Part shown: positions 8,211 to 16,340 of the stretch, piece by piece
Position numbering within the stretch: the first letter of the stretch is position 1
How the letters are laid out: every line of letters starts with the position of its first letter
Assembly: GCA_001766655.1 (NCBI GenBank)
Contig: MJCC01000025.1
Coordinates: 60,198-76,731 of the forward strand
Reading direction: 5' to 3'
DNA: 16,534 nucleotides
DNA from: Phytomonas francai
Taxonomy: Eukaryota > Euglenozoa > Kinetoplastea > Trypanosomatida > Trypanosomatidae
The notes under the pieces: generated by a model
The model's input: the letters and a program-made list of their open reading frames with translations, nothing else
Told to the model about the DNA's origin: nothing
Databases searched by the model: none
Position numbers and translations under genes: made by a program

Positions 8211-8527
8211 AACACTGATCTACTGGGAGGGGGGGAAGCACTCGGAATCCTACGAAGTCGTCAAGGGTGCCTGTAAAAATACCTGTTGCACCTTCAATAT
8301 GTAAAGAATTAACTGCACACATCAATCTAGAGAGTTAACGAGAAGGACACCTCGTCTCTTGCAGGCATACGGTATTTCGAGATACTAGTTTCGCACATCC
8401 TTGTCCGAAGAAATTACCCCCTCTCACTACCCCCTATCGCCATTGGCTATCGTGTGAAATGGGAATTCCTTTTGAAATCTGGACACATCAGGTGCGTCGT
8501 TACTGTTGCTTATTGTTGATGTTTGAA

Positions 8528-8550
8528 TCGAATTGCCTTATTCAATTCGA
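8528..8550. repeat. Small perfect inverted repeat
   Basis: TCGAATTG (8528-8535) and CAATTCGA (8543-8550) are exact reverse complements separated by 7 nt, so RNA from either strand could form a hairpin. It lies in the presumed 3' UTR of the zinc-finger gene. It may be chance. Confidence 0.6.
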
Positions 8551-8599
8551 CATGAATGAAGTAGGGAGAGAGGGAAAGTAGCCTAGCTACGTATCCCCC

Positions 8600-8668
8600 C
8601 TCTCTCTCTCTCTATACACACACACACACACGCACACACGCACGCACACGCACACGCACACGCACACA
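8600..8668. repeat. CT then CA/CG-CA microsatellite
   Basis: A CT run (8600-8613) is followed by CA repeats with interspersed CG-CA units (8615-8668). The transcribed strand reads TG repeats, then AG repeats, then G6, starting 6 nt after the zinc-finger stop. Confidence 0.95.
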
Positions 8669-8673
8669 TCCCC

Positions 8674-9819
8674 TCATAACAAATTAAGCGAACGCAGATC
8701 CTGCACGGTCGGTCTCCCCAACTTTTCATACACGATCTGCACGCGGTTCATGTAGTCCATGGATTGCAAAAATACCATTTCGAACGCTATGCGTCGCAGC
8801 GCGAGGGCGGCGAGGTGCTTCGCGAGCTCGTTGACCTCCGGCCGGGTCTCGACCGAGAGCAGCTCCCAGAGCAGCTGCCGGACGAAAAACGCCTTCTTTT
8901 CCTTCCCCTCGTACGGCTTCCATCCGAAGTGGGCCTTGAGCTGCGGCAGCCGCAGGGCGTCGTAGATGCGCTCGCCGTTGGTGCGCCCCCAGCACTTCTG
9001 CGTGAAGTTCGTCATGATGCCGGCGGAGCAGGGCGGCAGGAGCTGTGTCACGAGCCGCGTCACCTCGTACTTCCACATCCGCTCCCCGCTGTACCAGAAC
9101 CCGAGCGGGCTGCGGCCCTGCAGGACGTGCGAGAGCGCCCCGTGCGGGGGCTGCGCCAGGCTCCACAGCAGCCCCTCCAGCTCCGCCCGGCGCAGCGCGT
9201 CGTCGAGGATGTGCAGGTGGTCGCCGTGGAGGTGGTGCGTGGCGTAGCGGTGCAGCCCGGGGCACAGCCCGCGGGCCTCCCACAGCAGCGCGGACACCCA
9301 CCAGCGCGGCCCCGCGCCCTCCCCGGAAAGCCCCTGCGACGCACAAGACAACGGAGACACGGACGACGACAAAGACGACGACGACGACAAGGACGAGGAC
9401 GAGGACGAGGACGGGGGCCGGCGCCGGCGTGACGAGCCTGGGGAGAGGCCTGTGAAGGCGGCCCCGCTCGCCGTCGCGTCCCCGCGAGGGTAGCGCGCGA
9501 AGAGGTAGAGGAAGTAGTGCATGTTGGTGTGGTCGCGGTCCCCGACGTGGATGCCGGTGGAGCTCCCCAGGGGCTCCTGGCAGAGGTGGCAGTACCCGGT
9601 CTTGACATCGATCCAGGCCTGCTTGTTGTTCGCCTCGAAGACGTCAAAAGGGACCTCCGCGAAGATCGAGCGCGACTCCGTCGAGGACCCCCGCGAGCGG
9701 AGCCGGCAGTGTTGGTCGTCAAACCCGAAAGGCCGCGGCGAGGACGACGACTGTGGGAGCAAAACCGCCTGCGAGATAAGTGTGTGCAGAGGCGCCTTCC
9801 CCACAGCGATAGCTTTCAT
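8674..9819 (-). CDS. Zinc-finger protein of unknown function with poly-Ser tract
   Basis: This 381-residue protein is one I do not recognise by name. At residues 76-100 there is one U1/matrin-like finger: C77-x2-C80-x10-H91-x5-H97, reading YCHLC then [10 protein letters not shown], which is close to the C..C...H.G..H..N pattern of RNA-associated fingers. The first 25 residues ([20 protein letters not shown]) are weakly like a mitochondrial presequence. Residues 131-157 are Arg4 followed by a long Ser run encoded by a trinucleotide repeat. The rest (172-381) is rich in Trp, Tyr and Leu, looks like a folded helical domain and includes [35 protein letters not shown] and a helical C-terminus. U1-like fingers occur in kinetoplastid RNA-editing proteins and novel mitoribosome proteins, so an organellar RNA role is plausible but unproven. 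The start is the first ATG, 25 nt after an acceptor. Stop is TGA. It is strongly GC-rich, so opposite-strand frames are shadows. Confidence 0.85.
   Translation of the reverse strand: MKAIAVGKAPLHTLISQAVLLPQSSSSPRPFGFDDQHCRLRSRGSSTESRSIFAEVPFDVFEANNKQAWIDVKTGYCHLCQEPLGSSTGIHVGDRDHTNMHYFLYLFARYPRGDATASGAAFTGLSPGSSRRRRPPSSSSSSSLSSSSSLSSSVSPLSCASQGLSGEGAGPRWWVSALLWEARGLCPGLHRYATHHLHGDHLHILDDALRRAELEGLLWSLAQPPHGALSHVLQGRSPLGFWYSGERMWKYEVTRLVTQLLPPCSAGIMTNFTQKCWGRTNGERIYDALRLPQLKAHFGWKPYEGKEKKAFFVRQLLWELLSVETRPEVNELAKHLAALALRRIAFEMVFLQSMDYMNRVQIVYEKLGRPTVQDLRSLNLL
9361..9416. repeat. In-frame trinucleotide repeat encoding poly-Ser
   Basis: Repeated GAC and GAG units on the plus strand read as TCG, TCC and similar Ser codons on the coding strand, interrupted by Leu codons. 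The tract expands the linker between the zinc finger and the C-terminal domain and is likely to vary in length. Confidence 0.9.
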
Positions 9820-9844
9820 AGCGGATGGCGTGCAATATGGGGCC

Positions 9845-9862
9845 CTATCAAGAAAAAAAATG
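9845..9862 (-). promoter_or_regulatory. Putative trans-splice acceptor of the zinc-finger gene
   Basis: The minus strand reads GCATTTTTTTTCTTGATAG with the AG at 9846-9845. The next ATG is the CDS start at 9819, giving a leader of about 25 nt. Confidence 0.65.
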
Positions 9863-10879
9863 CTAATCGTCGTAGGCTTGATCTTATCTATCGTAGATTG
9901 AAAACCTCCGAATATGGTTTAGTCACATGCACCCTTGAGAAATGATAATTTTAAATAAAATGATATTTAAGGAGAAAAGGGATGGATGCTCTCGATCACC
10001 TCACCATTCCAATGATACTCAAGAGAAGGGAGGAAAAAATAATACACGGGATAACAGCAACAGTGAAATAGATATACTCACGATGTGATGAGTGGTGGGG
10101 AAGATGTAATAAACAAAAATGAGAATAACTCCCTGAATAAACTTTTAAGCAGAGAAAATAAATAAAATTAATTAAGATGAGTGCACCTACCCATTTTGTT
10201 GAATGAAATGCTCCCTTTAGATCAATATCTCAGATCGAGTCTACCTCCTTCAGCTTCGTCTCATTTGAATTCTCTAGCTGGGCTGGTAATAAGCCTTAAC
10301 GTACAACCGAGGCGAAATAACTTGATGAAAAAAAAAAACGTCGAAGACTTTGAAGAAAGAGAGGACTAGAACGCCGCTAATAGCGCATACACTACTACGC
10401 GCGATCATTACTATCGTTTGAGGGCACGCCTCAGGATACTACAAAATCTTCGCCTAACGCGATCCGCTAAGTGAAACCCATGAGAGGGGGGGCAGCAGAT
10501 CACGCTTTTGAAGTGTAATTGGAACCCTTACTAAACTCAAAGCAGCTGCGTAAAAAGGGGGAAATCTTAGCGTGGAGGAGCATTCGGGTCTAAAAGAAAA
10601 CCAAAGGGTTGACAAAGCGCTCAAAGAAAAAAGGAAAAGATAGTGGTCAGGCATGAATATGGGATAAAGCAATGCGATAAGATACTCAAAAATATGAAGA
10701 CTAGCTCATATATTACCTACCTCGCATTGAGCACACATACACATCCACCACTTTTGGTGTGCATGCGGTGTGATGAGAGAAGGTCTATGCGTATGTATGA
10801 TGAAATCTAAAATTAGTGTTTACGCTCTATTTTGGCGAAGGGGGAAATGGAAATTCATGCAGTTTATGAAACCATAGGA

Positions 10880-10930
10880 AAATAATAATAACAACAACAA
10901 TACCTAATACTACTACTAATAATAGTAAGA
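10880..10930. repeat. Triplet-repeat patch (AAT, AAC, ACT)
   Basis: Short runs of AAT, then AAC, then ACT units, then AAT again, all in the long spacer. Low-complexity sequence with no evidence of coding. Confidence 0.8.
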
Positions 10931-11221
10931 CACTATCGCGCACAAAACAATAGGAAGCGAAAAAAAAAACTTAAGACGGCGAAAATGTATTGATAAAAAT
11001 ATTTACGCCCTCAGGATATAGATATGGAAAGATAGATAATGCGTTTTGGATATTTAAAAAAAGATCATTGTCATTAATAAAAAAAGACAACAGATTCGTT
11101 TTGGTTTGATTCTCTCTATAGATGAACATGTTCCCTTTAGATGCATCATTAATTATTATGCAAATTTAATGCGTAGCGCCTCCAAAAAAAAAAAAAAAGA
11201 CAACCGATGGTGAAGATACAT

Positions 11222-11223
11222 GC

Positions 11224-11274
<51 letters not shown>
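11222..11274. repeat. TA dinucleotide microsatellite
   Basis: About 25 TA units with one C interruption near 11236, in the presumed 3' UTR of ALKBH1. It is self-complementary and could extrude as a cruciform. Confidence 0.95.
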
Positions 11275-11278
<4 letters not shown>

Positions 11279-11523
11279 CTTCTATAAACATTATTGGTGC
11301 TATCTTTTCTTTCGTAAAAAAAAGATAAATATGAAAAACTGATACTGAAGCAAAAGAAAAAAATCAATTCCTAGACACGAACATGATATAGATTTCTTCA
11401 CCTCTTCCCCCCCCCCTCTCTATCTCCCCAAACATAAATAAACAAACCAATGCTAAGGCATCTGCAACCTTCTCGCTCCCTCCCTCTCTCTCCTGTGTCC
11501 ATCACCACCTACGCAGAAGCATA

Positions 11524-11545
11524 CCCTCCCCCTCCCCCCAGCCCC
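11524..11545 (-). other. Potential G-quadruplex in the ALKBH1 3' flank
   Basis: The minus strand carries four G runs of 4, 6, 5 and 3 with loops of 2, 1 and 1 nt, which fits the canonical quadruplex pattern. It lies about 56 nt after the ALKBH1 stop on the transcribed-sense strand. Confidence 0.7.
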
Positions 11546-11600
11546 GACGCAATTTTCCCACACTCCCCCAAGCCTGTTTCTTGAATAAACGCAATCCGAA

Positions 11601-12818
11601 TCATTCGTATAGAAAGTCACAGCTCTCCGGGTAGACCTGCCGGACGTTGATGTTAATCCGCATATGCCGCATGCACAGCCGCCAGTAGCGCTCCCGCTCG
11701 GCCTCGCTCATCTCGGCCTTCTCGACGCGCACGAAGCTGCCATCGGGGGTGGGGTGGCGGAAGTACATGTGGTGCGCGTACCCCGCGCGCTCCGCCGCGC
11801 TCAGCTCGTCCTCGGGGACCGTCAGGTACGCGGGGCAGTCGTCGAGGATGCGGGGGACGGCGTGGAAGGCCACCCGCGCCGGCCCCGTAAATATCGCCAC
11901 ATCGCCGCTTCGCAGCAAAAAGGCGTGCGGGGCGTCGTCTCGGGAGTTCGTCCCCATCAAAAAGATCGAGGAGCACCCCAGCGAGAGGCTCACCAGCGGC
12001 TGCTCGAGGGCCTCCTCGCTGAGGTCCTGGTGGGACATGAGGGCGGTGCCGACGGGGTAGTAGTTGACGATGGCCGCCTGCGCCTGATAGCGAGCCGGGG
12101 GGCGAGCGGGGAGCGGAAGGCCCGCCTCCGCGCCTCCCTCCGCCCCTGCCACCGGCATCATCTCGACGAGCTCCTCGATGCGGCGCCGCAGGGCTGCGGG
12201 GAAGCTCGAAAAGCGATCCCGCGCGTACCGCTTGCTCGTCCACTGGTAGCTGAAGCCGAGGGTCGCCCAGCGCATCGGGGGCTGATAGCAGGTCGTCTCC
12301 CGCGGGCTCCTCGCGTGCGTGCTCAGGATATTCTCATGCCGGGAGGAGTCGCCGAAGTCGAGGATGGCCTTCCGGCACCAGTCCTCCTGCTCCGCCGCCG
12401 TCAGGGCGCCCGGGAAGAAAAGAAGCCCGGGAAGCTGCTCGAAGGCGAAGGAGCGAACGCGGCCCGATTCGCCGCAGGCCCCCACCACGCGAATCGCTGC
12501 CCGATTCTCCGCCGTATTCCCGTCCAAATCGGCGAAGTCGACGACGCTGCGGAAGACCATATCGCGGCGGTGGTCGAGCCCCGTGAAGGTGAGCCCGGCA
12601 GGGCCTGGCGTCCGCCGCGCGACTCGACGGGGGAGCTGAATCAACTTGTACTTCTTCTCCACTTTGCGAAATTCGGTTTGGGAGAAGTCCGAGGGGGAGC
12701 CCTCCCCTTGAGTCGGAGGATCGTCAGGGGAGTGGCTTGGACTCGCAAGGAGCGAGGGCTGCTGCTCGTGCGCCTCGAGCTCGTTTGGCTCATTCATTAA
12801 ATTCAACGTCACTTCCAT
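11601..12818 (-). CDS. ALKBH1: ALKBH1-type Fe(II)/2-oxoglutarate dioxygenase
   Basis: The 405-residue protein belongs to the AlkB superfamily, nearest to ALKBH1. An Arg/Lys-rich N-terminal region (50-70) precedes the conserved block PGLLFFPGAL (130-139) and the substrate-lid motif RWATLGFSYQWTSKRY (183-198). The jelly-roll core follows. The iron ligands are visible as H263 and D265 in SHQD and H319 in FHAVPR, and 2-oxoglutarate binding is expected from R387 and R393 in RININVR. This is the AlkB RxNxTxR motif with Asn in place of Thr. The strand PLVSLSLGCSSIFLMG (274-289) and LRSGDVAIFTGPAR (302-315) match ALKBH1 closely. Human ALKBH1 acts on tRNA (m1A58 and mitochondrial tRNA wobble C) and has debated DNA substrates; the substrate here cannot be read from sequence. 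An Ala/Gly/Pro-rich loop at 222-243 is an insertion. The start is the first ATG after a good acceptor. Stop is TGA. Very GC-rich. Confidence 0.94.
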   Translation of the reverse strand: MEVTLNLMNEPNELEAHEQQPSLLASPSHSPDDPPTQGEGSPSDFSQTEFRKVEKKYKLIQLPRRVARRTPGPAGLTFTGLDHRRDMVFRSVVDFADLDGNTAENRAAIRVVGACGESGRVRSFAFEQLPGLLFFPGALTAAEQEDWCRKAILDFGDSSRHENILSTHARSPRETTCYQPPMRWATLGFSYQWTSKRYARDRFSSFPAALRRRIEELVEMMPVAGAEGGAEAGLPLPARPPARYQAQAAIVNYYPVGTALMSHQDLSEEALEQPLVSLSLGCSSIFLMGTNSRDDAPHAFLLRSGDVAIFTGPARVAFHAVPRILDDCPAYLTVPEDELSAAERAGYAHHMYFRHPTPDGSFVRVEKAEMSEAERERYWRLCMRHMRININVRQVYPESCDFLYE

Positions 12819-12902
12819 GGTGCTCTTCGCGTTTCTCCTTTTTTAATTCCTATCAGGATGTTTCGTAGATGGTGTAATTCGGTGAGGATTCGTATTGATT
12901 AA

Positions 12903-12938
12903 CTAATGGGATGGATAAGGAGAGAACAAGAAAAAGGA
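12903..12938 (-). promoter_or_regulatory. Putative trans-splice acceptor of ALKBH1
   Basis: The minus strand reads CCTTTTTCTTGTTCTCTCC, then TTATCCATCCCATTAG, with the AG at 12904-12903. The 84-nt leader contains no ATG before the CDS start. Confidence 0.7.
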
Positions 12939-13761
12939 TGTTGCTCTCTCCGTTAAGACTAGCAAAAGACAACACCTAGGGGTGAAAACACATGAGGAAA
13001 AAGTAAATGAAGAAGATTTACCGCTCCATCTATCACTCTAAAGGCGTGACGCCTATAGACATCATTCATCAGGAAGTCTCTAAAATTGTGACGAGGTTGG
13101 ATGAAACCGATATGGTTGTGTTAAAGCCACAAAAATAGCCCGCAGGTGTGGCAGAATGTCCTCGGAATGCCGTGCCGACAGGCCCTTACAATTTTTACGG
13201 AATACCACATCCCAAACAATGAGAAACAAGAACACATAAGGAAAAAAAAATGCCGTGAAAAGGGGGGATCACACCTATTACGCCCATTTGCCTGCCCTTC
13301 ACCCGTCTAATCACCTCTTTTTTCTTTCTTCTCAAGCGCGCACCGCTTCAAGATAGGAGATTCGGAAAGAACAGATCACTATAGTCTTTTCTAGAAAAAA
13401 TGACCGCCATCTGTGGATTTAAACAAGACGTGCATCAAATCAATTTGCAGCGCCAGCTCAATAATATATGCATGTATGGCACTAAATCGCTTGCATTGGA
13501 TCCCCTAGTCCTAGTGTTCATCAGAACACAATAATGAGCCCTCCTCCATCCACACTATTCACCCTCCTTTGCCGACAAGCAGATCGCTATAGATCAGAAA
13601 AAATATTAACAGCAATGAAAAGATGGGCTGCAAAGGGAGTATTGAAATATGCGAACTACCTTTTTGAGACAAAAGGGTACAATCACCACCACCGTCACCC
13701 CTCTCCCTTCCCCTCTCTTGCGGCACTTTTTCGATTCCATATCGTACATCAAGTGCCTTCT

Positions 13762-13776
13762 GGGGGGGGGGGGGGG
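13762..13776. repeat. Run of 15 G (C15 in the transcript)
   Basis: An uninterrupted G run on the plus strand, 85 nt after the TTLL9 stop codon in the transcribed direction. Confidence 0.9.
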
Positions 13777-13860
13777 CAAATGAGCGGTGAGTATCTGGTG
13801 AATTAACTGCCAGAAATGAAACCGCACGAAAATTTGGGATTCCCACCCCAGTATAGGTGG

Positions 13861-15468
13861 TTAAAAATTAAGGAGCTTAAAATCCGTCGGTAGCTGCGTT
13901 GTCAGATCGGTGCGAAGGCGGTATTCCGAGTACGGCATCGCGGACGGGCTGGGGAAATCGGGTGGGAGGACAATCTTGAGCATATCGGTCAGCACCTCCT
14001 CCTTCAAAAGACGATCCGAAAGAGTAGTGGTGGAAAGCGATGGAGAGGCGTTCACCTCGATCAAGTGTGGCGTGATAGTCTCGTCGATCAGGATATCATA
14101 GCCGTAGAGCTCAAAGCAGTGCTTGTCGTTCAGCATCACCGTGCTGACGGACTGGAGGGAGTGAAAGATGAGAAACTCGATGCGAAGGCGGAGGCTCGAG
14201 GCGATGTAGGCCCCATGGCGGGCCTCCACGTACAGCAAAAAATTCTTAAACGACCACTTTCCGCCATGCGTGGTGTTGTAGTGCTCGTCACCTTTCTGCA
14301 AGGCAACATTCGTGAGGTGCGAGCCGAGAAAGGGGCCGGAGGTCTGATGCCCGTCGTACTTTGTCGCGCAGAAACGTGCGAAGCCCAGGCGGTGGAAGTA
14401 CGCCACAAGTGGCTTAAACGAGGTCACGAGGACGTAGAGCCGGAGGTCGAATTTTTTGCCGCCGATTAAAAGCGGATTCACGACGTAGCGGCTGATGATG
14501 AAGGACCCGCCAAGGGGCGTTGTCGAGCAGGCCGTCGAAGTCGCGACGGGGTCAGGGGGTTTGCCCTCTCCGTGTGCGGAGTTCATTTTGTGCGGATGAC
14601 CAGCCCCTCCACTGCTCCCGCCGGCAGGGCTCGCCGCGAGCACCTCCGTCTGCCTCTTTTTCATCCACTGTTGGAGCTGCTGGAGGCGGTTGATGAGGAA
14701 AATTCCCTTCCCCTGCGAGCTCGAGGTCGGCTTTACGATCCACGTCGCGCCCTCGCAGCGCTTGAACTCCTCGATGAACATGCTCATGTCGTTGGGGATG
14801 CTGTATGTCATCGGGACGCCCTCGCCGAAGTAATAGCGCGCGAAGCAGCCCCCACTGTTAGCAAGCGTGGTCATATTCTGCGAGGACGCCGCAGCCGCCC
14901 AGTTGAGAGGGGTCGACAGGATCAACTTTGGATCGAACTGGCCGTCGACGGAGCGTTCGCGGAGGTAGCGCTTGATGTTCTTGTACATCAAATCCTTCCG
15001 CGTGAGCTCGTAGTGGTTGGGAAAGTGGTTGATAATCTGATGATCCTGTAGGCGAAACTCGAGAGTCGTGAAGATGCCGCGAACACGGGCGACTGTCATC
15101 CAGTAAAAGTGCCAATCCCCGAGCCCTGTCTGGCTAAATTCGCATTCATCCTCGACGGGCGAGGGGTCTGGGTTGGAAGGGTCACTGGACGGGCCCGGGA
15201 CGAGGATCTGCTCCACGGGCCTGTCGAGCCGCTCAAACATGAAGTGGATCACGGCTTTGTCGAGATCCGTGCGGTAGCGGAGGGTCGGGAGGTTGCTTGA
15301 CGCGGCTGCGTGGGTCCCCCCGCCGCCGTGCGCGCGATCGCCGAGCACCACGCGGGGGTGCCGATGGCCGGAGCGCGTCGTCGCCCGCAAGGCGCGCTGC
15401 TTCCCCGCCAGGAGGGCCGCGCGCCCCGTGGCCTCGAGATCAACGCTCGACGATCGGCTGCTGTTCAT
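13861..15468 (-). CDS. TTLL9: Tubulin polyglutamylase, TTLL9 type
   Basis: The 535-residue tubulin-tyrosine-ligase-like enzyme attaches glutamates to tubulin tails, and in TTLL9 the target is axonemal tubulin. An N-terminal extension (1-60) rich in Arg, Ser and Gly precedes LRYRTDLDKAVIHFMFERL (63-81). The motifs that follow resemble TTLL9 more than other members: GDWHFYW (117-123), NHYELTRKDLMYKNIKRYLR (151-170) and the ATP-grasp block WIVKPTSSSQGKGIFL (243-258, K246). After that come NPLLIGGKKFDLRLYVLVTS (331-350), GFARF (362-366), LTNVALQK (385-392), KWSF and FELYGYDILID (452-462) with IEVNASPSLS (470-479), which includes catalytic E471 and N473. Two insertions are visible: 187-215, and a Gly/Ser/Pro-rich one at about 276-321. 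The frame stays open upstream to 15660 and beyond, but the first ATG after the probable acceptor is at 15468; 15660 itself is a GTG, not a plausible start. Stop is TAA. This fits a flagellated cell. Confidence 0.94.
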   Translation of the reverse strand: MNSSRSSSVDLEATGRAALLAGKQRALRATTRSGHRHPRVVLGDRAHGGGGTHAAASSNLPTLRYRTDLDKAVIHFMFERLDRPVEQILVPGPSSDPSNPDPSPVEDECEFSQTGLGDWHFYWMTVARVRGIFTTLEFRLQDHQIINHFPNHYELTRKDLMYKNIKRYLRERSVDGQFDPKLILSTPLNWAAAASSQNMTTLANSGGCFARYYFGEGVPMTYSIPNDMSMFIEEFKRCEGATWIVKPTSSSQGKGIFLINRLQQLQQWMKKRQTEVLAASPAGGSSGGAGHPHKMNSAHGEGKPPDPVATSTACSTTPLGGSFIISRYVVNPLLIGGKKFDLRLYVLVTSFKPLVAYFHRLGFARFCATKYDGHQTSGPFLGSHLTNVALQKGDEHYNTTHGGKWSFKNFLLYVEARHGAYIASSLRLRIEFLIFHSLQSVSTVMLNDKHCFELYGYDILIDETITPHLIEVNASPSLSTTTLSDRLLKEEVLTDMLKIVLPPDFPSPSAMPYSEYRLRTDLTTQLPTDFKLLNF

Positions 15469-15704
15469 CCTTGAAGGGCGGCGTCCAGGTCCTTTGGTTT
15501 CCTTCTCGTTGTGTGTCTCACTCCTACCCCGTTTGTTTCCACGTTGGAGGGGGTTGAGGTGGAGGGAGTCTGTTAGGCACTGTGCCGCCCCCGAGAACTG
15601 GACTCCTTTGGAGAAGCCAAAAGCCACCACCACACACACCCCACCCGCAAGACGCTTCACGTGGAGTGATGCGCCCTCGCTTTGGCGGTATCCCCTCCTT
15701 CCGT

Positions 15705-15760
15705 CTCGATGCAGAGGAAGGGAAAAAGGGAACGAGATAGCAAAAAGAGTGGAAGGGAGG
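15705..15760 (-). promoter_or_regulatory. Putative trans-splice acceptor of TTLL9
   Basis: A long minus-strand pyrimidine stretch (CCTCCCTTCCACTCTTTTTG, then CGTTCCCTTTTTCCCTTCC) leads to AG at 15706-15705. The 236-nt leader holds no ATG in any frame before 15468. Confidence 0.65.
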
Positions 15761-16148
15761 TCTTAATGAGAAGTACCGGAGAAAATTGGTGTGGGTCACT
15801 TTGTGGAATTCCCTAAGCACCGTGCACGGATCCTTTTTAAAAGATGGTGAATAGGGCTAATGAGGGGAAAAAAGACCTTCGATGTAAAGGACGGTGTTAA
15901 TTAATAGTAGTATCTTTTTTCTCTCGTTTAGAAACTTCTTGGTACTCCCTATATAATGAACCCTTTTTTATTATCAGCAAGCGCTGCTGTAGGCAAAATG
16001 TGCACACCTACTCACTCACAAAACGTAAAATAAAAACGGTGAGAAAGAGAGTCGGTAGGAAAATTCAAGGCAAGGCGTAATTCATGCGGCGGGGCAAGAA
16101 AGGAGGATCCCTCGCCCCTCCAGTGATGCGGAAACCCTCTCTCCTCCA

Positions 16149-16170
16149 CCCACCCATCCACCCACCCCCC
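16149..16170 (-). other. Potential G-quadruplex (CCCA-type repeat)
   Basis: The plus strand carries CCCA-like units; the minus strand has G6, T, G3, then a 5-nt loop, G3, T, G3, matching a canonical quadruplex. It lies about 170 nt after the stop of the right-edge gene. Confidence 0.7.
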
Positions 16171-16340
16171 GTTCTATATTAAGAAAAAGTTAAACAGTTG
16201 ATGTCGTAGCTTTAGTATTAATAATCGTACCCATTTCTTTCTTTTTTTTTCCATCCTTGCGCCAAAGATATCCCGCACCCCCGCAGTAGTCTTCGATCGA
16301 CCATTCCCCCGACCGCCTGCCTGCGCGCGCGGTATCCCGC

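Larger units (their letters stand above)
8067..8673. other. Spacer between TRM5 and the zinc-finger gene
   Basis: There is no gene that I can support. It holds the TRM5 acceptor region, an 8-bp perfect inverted repeat at 8528-8550 and a CT/CA microsatellite directly after the zinc-finger stop codon. Confidence 0.8.
9820..11600. other. 1.8 kb spacer without a recognised gene
   Basis: The longest spacer in the window and AT-rich throughout. No open frame with an ATG looks coding on either strand; the longest are under about 75 codons and of simple composition. It contains the zinc-finger acceptor, two unassigned acceptor-like signals near 10590 and 10620, an AAT/AAC/ACT triplet patch, a long TA repeat and a G-rich (minus-strand) block near the ALKBH1 stop. 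I found no tRNA-like A and B boxes by eye. Confidence 0.7.
12819..13860. other. Spacer between ALKBH1 and TTLL9
   Basis: No gene is supported. It contains the ALKBH1 acceptor, a small palindrome-like AGGCGT/ACGCCT at about 13044-13056, a GC-rich island at 13138-13187 in AT-rich surroundings and a run of 15 G after the TTLL9 stop. A 90-codon plus-strand frame (13534-13806) opposes the gene direction and is not called. Confidence 0.75.
15469..16340. other. TTLL9 5' leader and upstream spacer
   Basis: The part nearest the gene (15469-15704) is the GC-rich leader, and beyond about 15780 the sequence becomes AT-rich. Apart from the acceptor and a G-quadruplex-capable repeat near 16149-16170 I see nothing else. 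No promoter-like element is recognisable, as expected in a polycistronic cluster. Confidence 0.7.

Noticed and set aside
8764..9432. 222-codon plus-strand frame opposite the zinc-finger gene
   Set aside because: GC-driven shadow without an acceptor on the plus strand.
10085..10137. Possible C/D snoRNA on the plus strand (GTGATGA box and a CTGA about 45 nt later)
   Set aside because: These short motifs are expected by chance; there is no terminal stem and the strand is opposite to the cluster.
10454..10672. 72-codon minus-strand hydrophobic frame in the long spacer
   Set aside because: It begins at TTG and is largely a translation of the pyrimidine tract; the acceptor signal itself is reported as a finding instead.
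11149..11367. 72-codon minus-strand frame through the TA repeat
   Set aside because: It is an Ile-Tyr repeat from the microsatellite, begins at TTG, and has no coding character.
9820..11600. tRNA or spliced-leader RNA gene in the long spacer
   Set aside because: I looked for a GGTTCGANNCC-type B box and for a spliced-leader-like exon and found none by eye.
11664..12800. 378-codon plus-strand frame opposite ALKBH1
   Set aside because: The composition is Arg/Gly/Ala/His-rich with no motif, and the minus strand carries all AlkB catalytic residues.
13534..13806. 90-codon plus-strand ORF beginning with ATG in the ALKBH1-TTLL9 spacer
   Set aside because: It runs against the direction of all genes, translates the G15 run as poly-Gly, and has no pyrimidine tract upstream on its strand.
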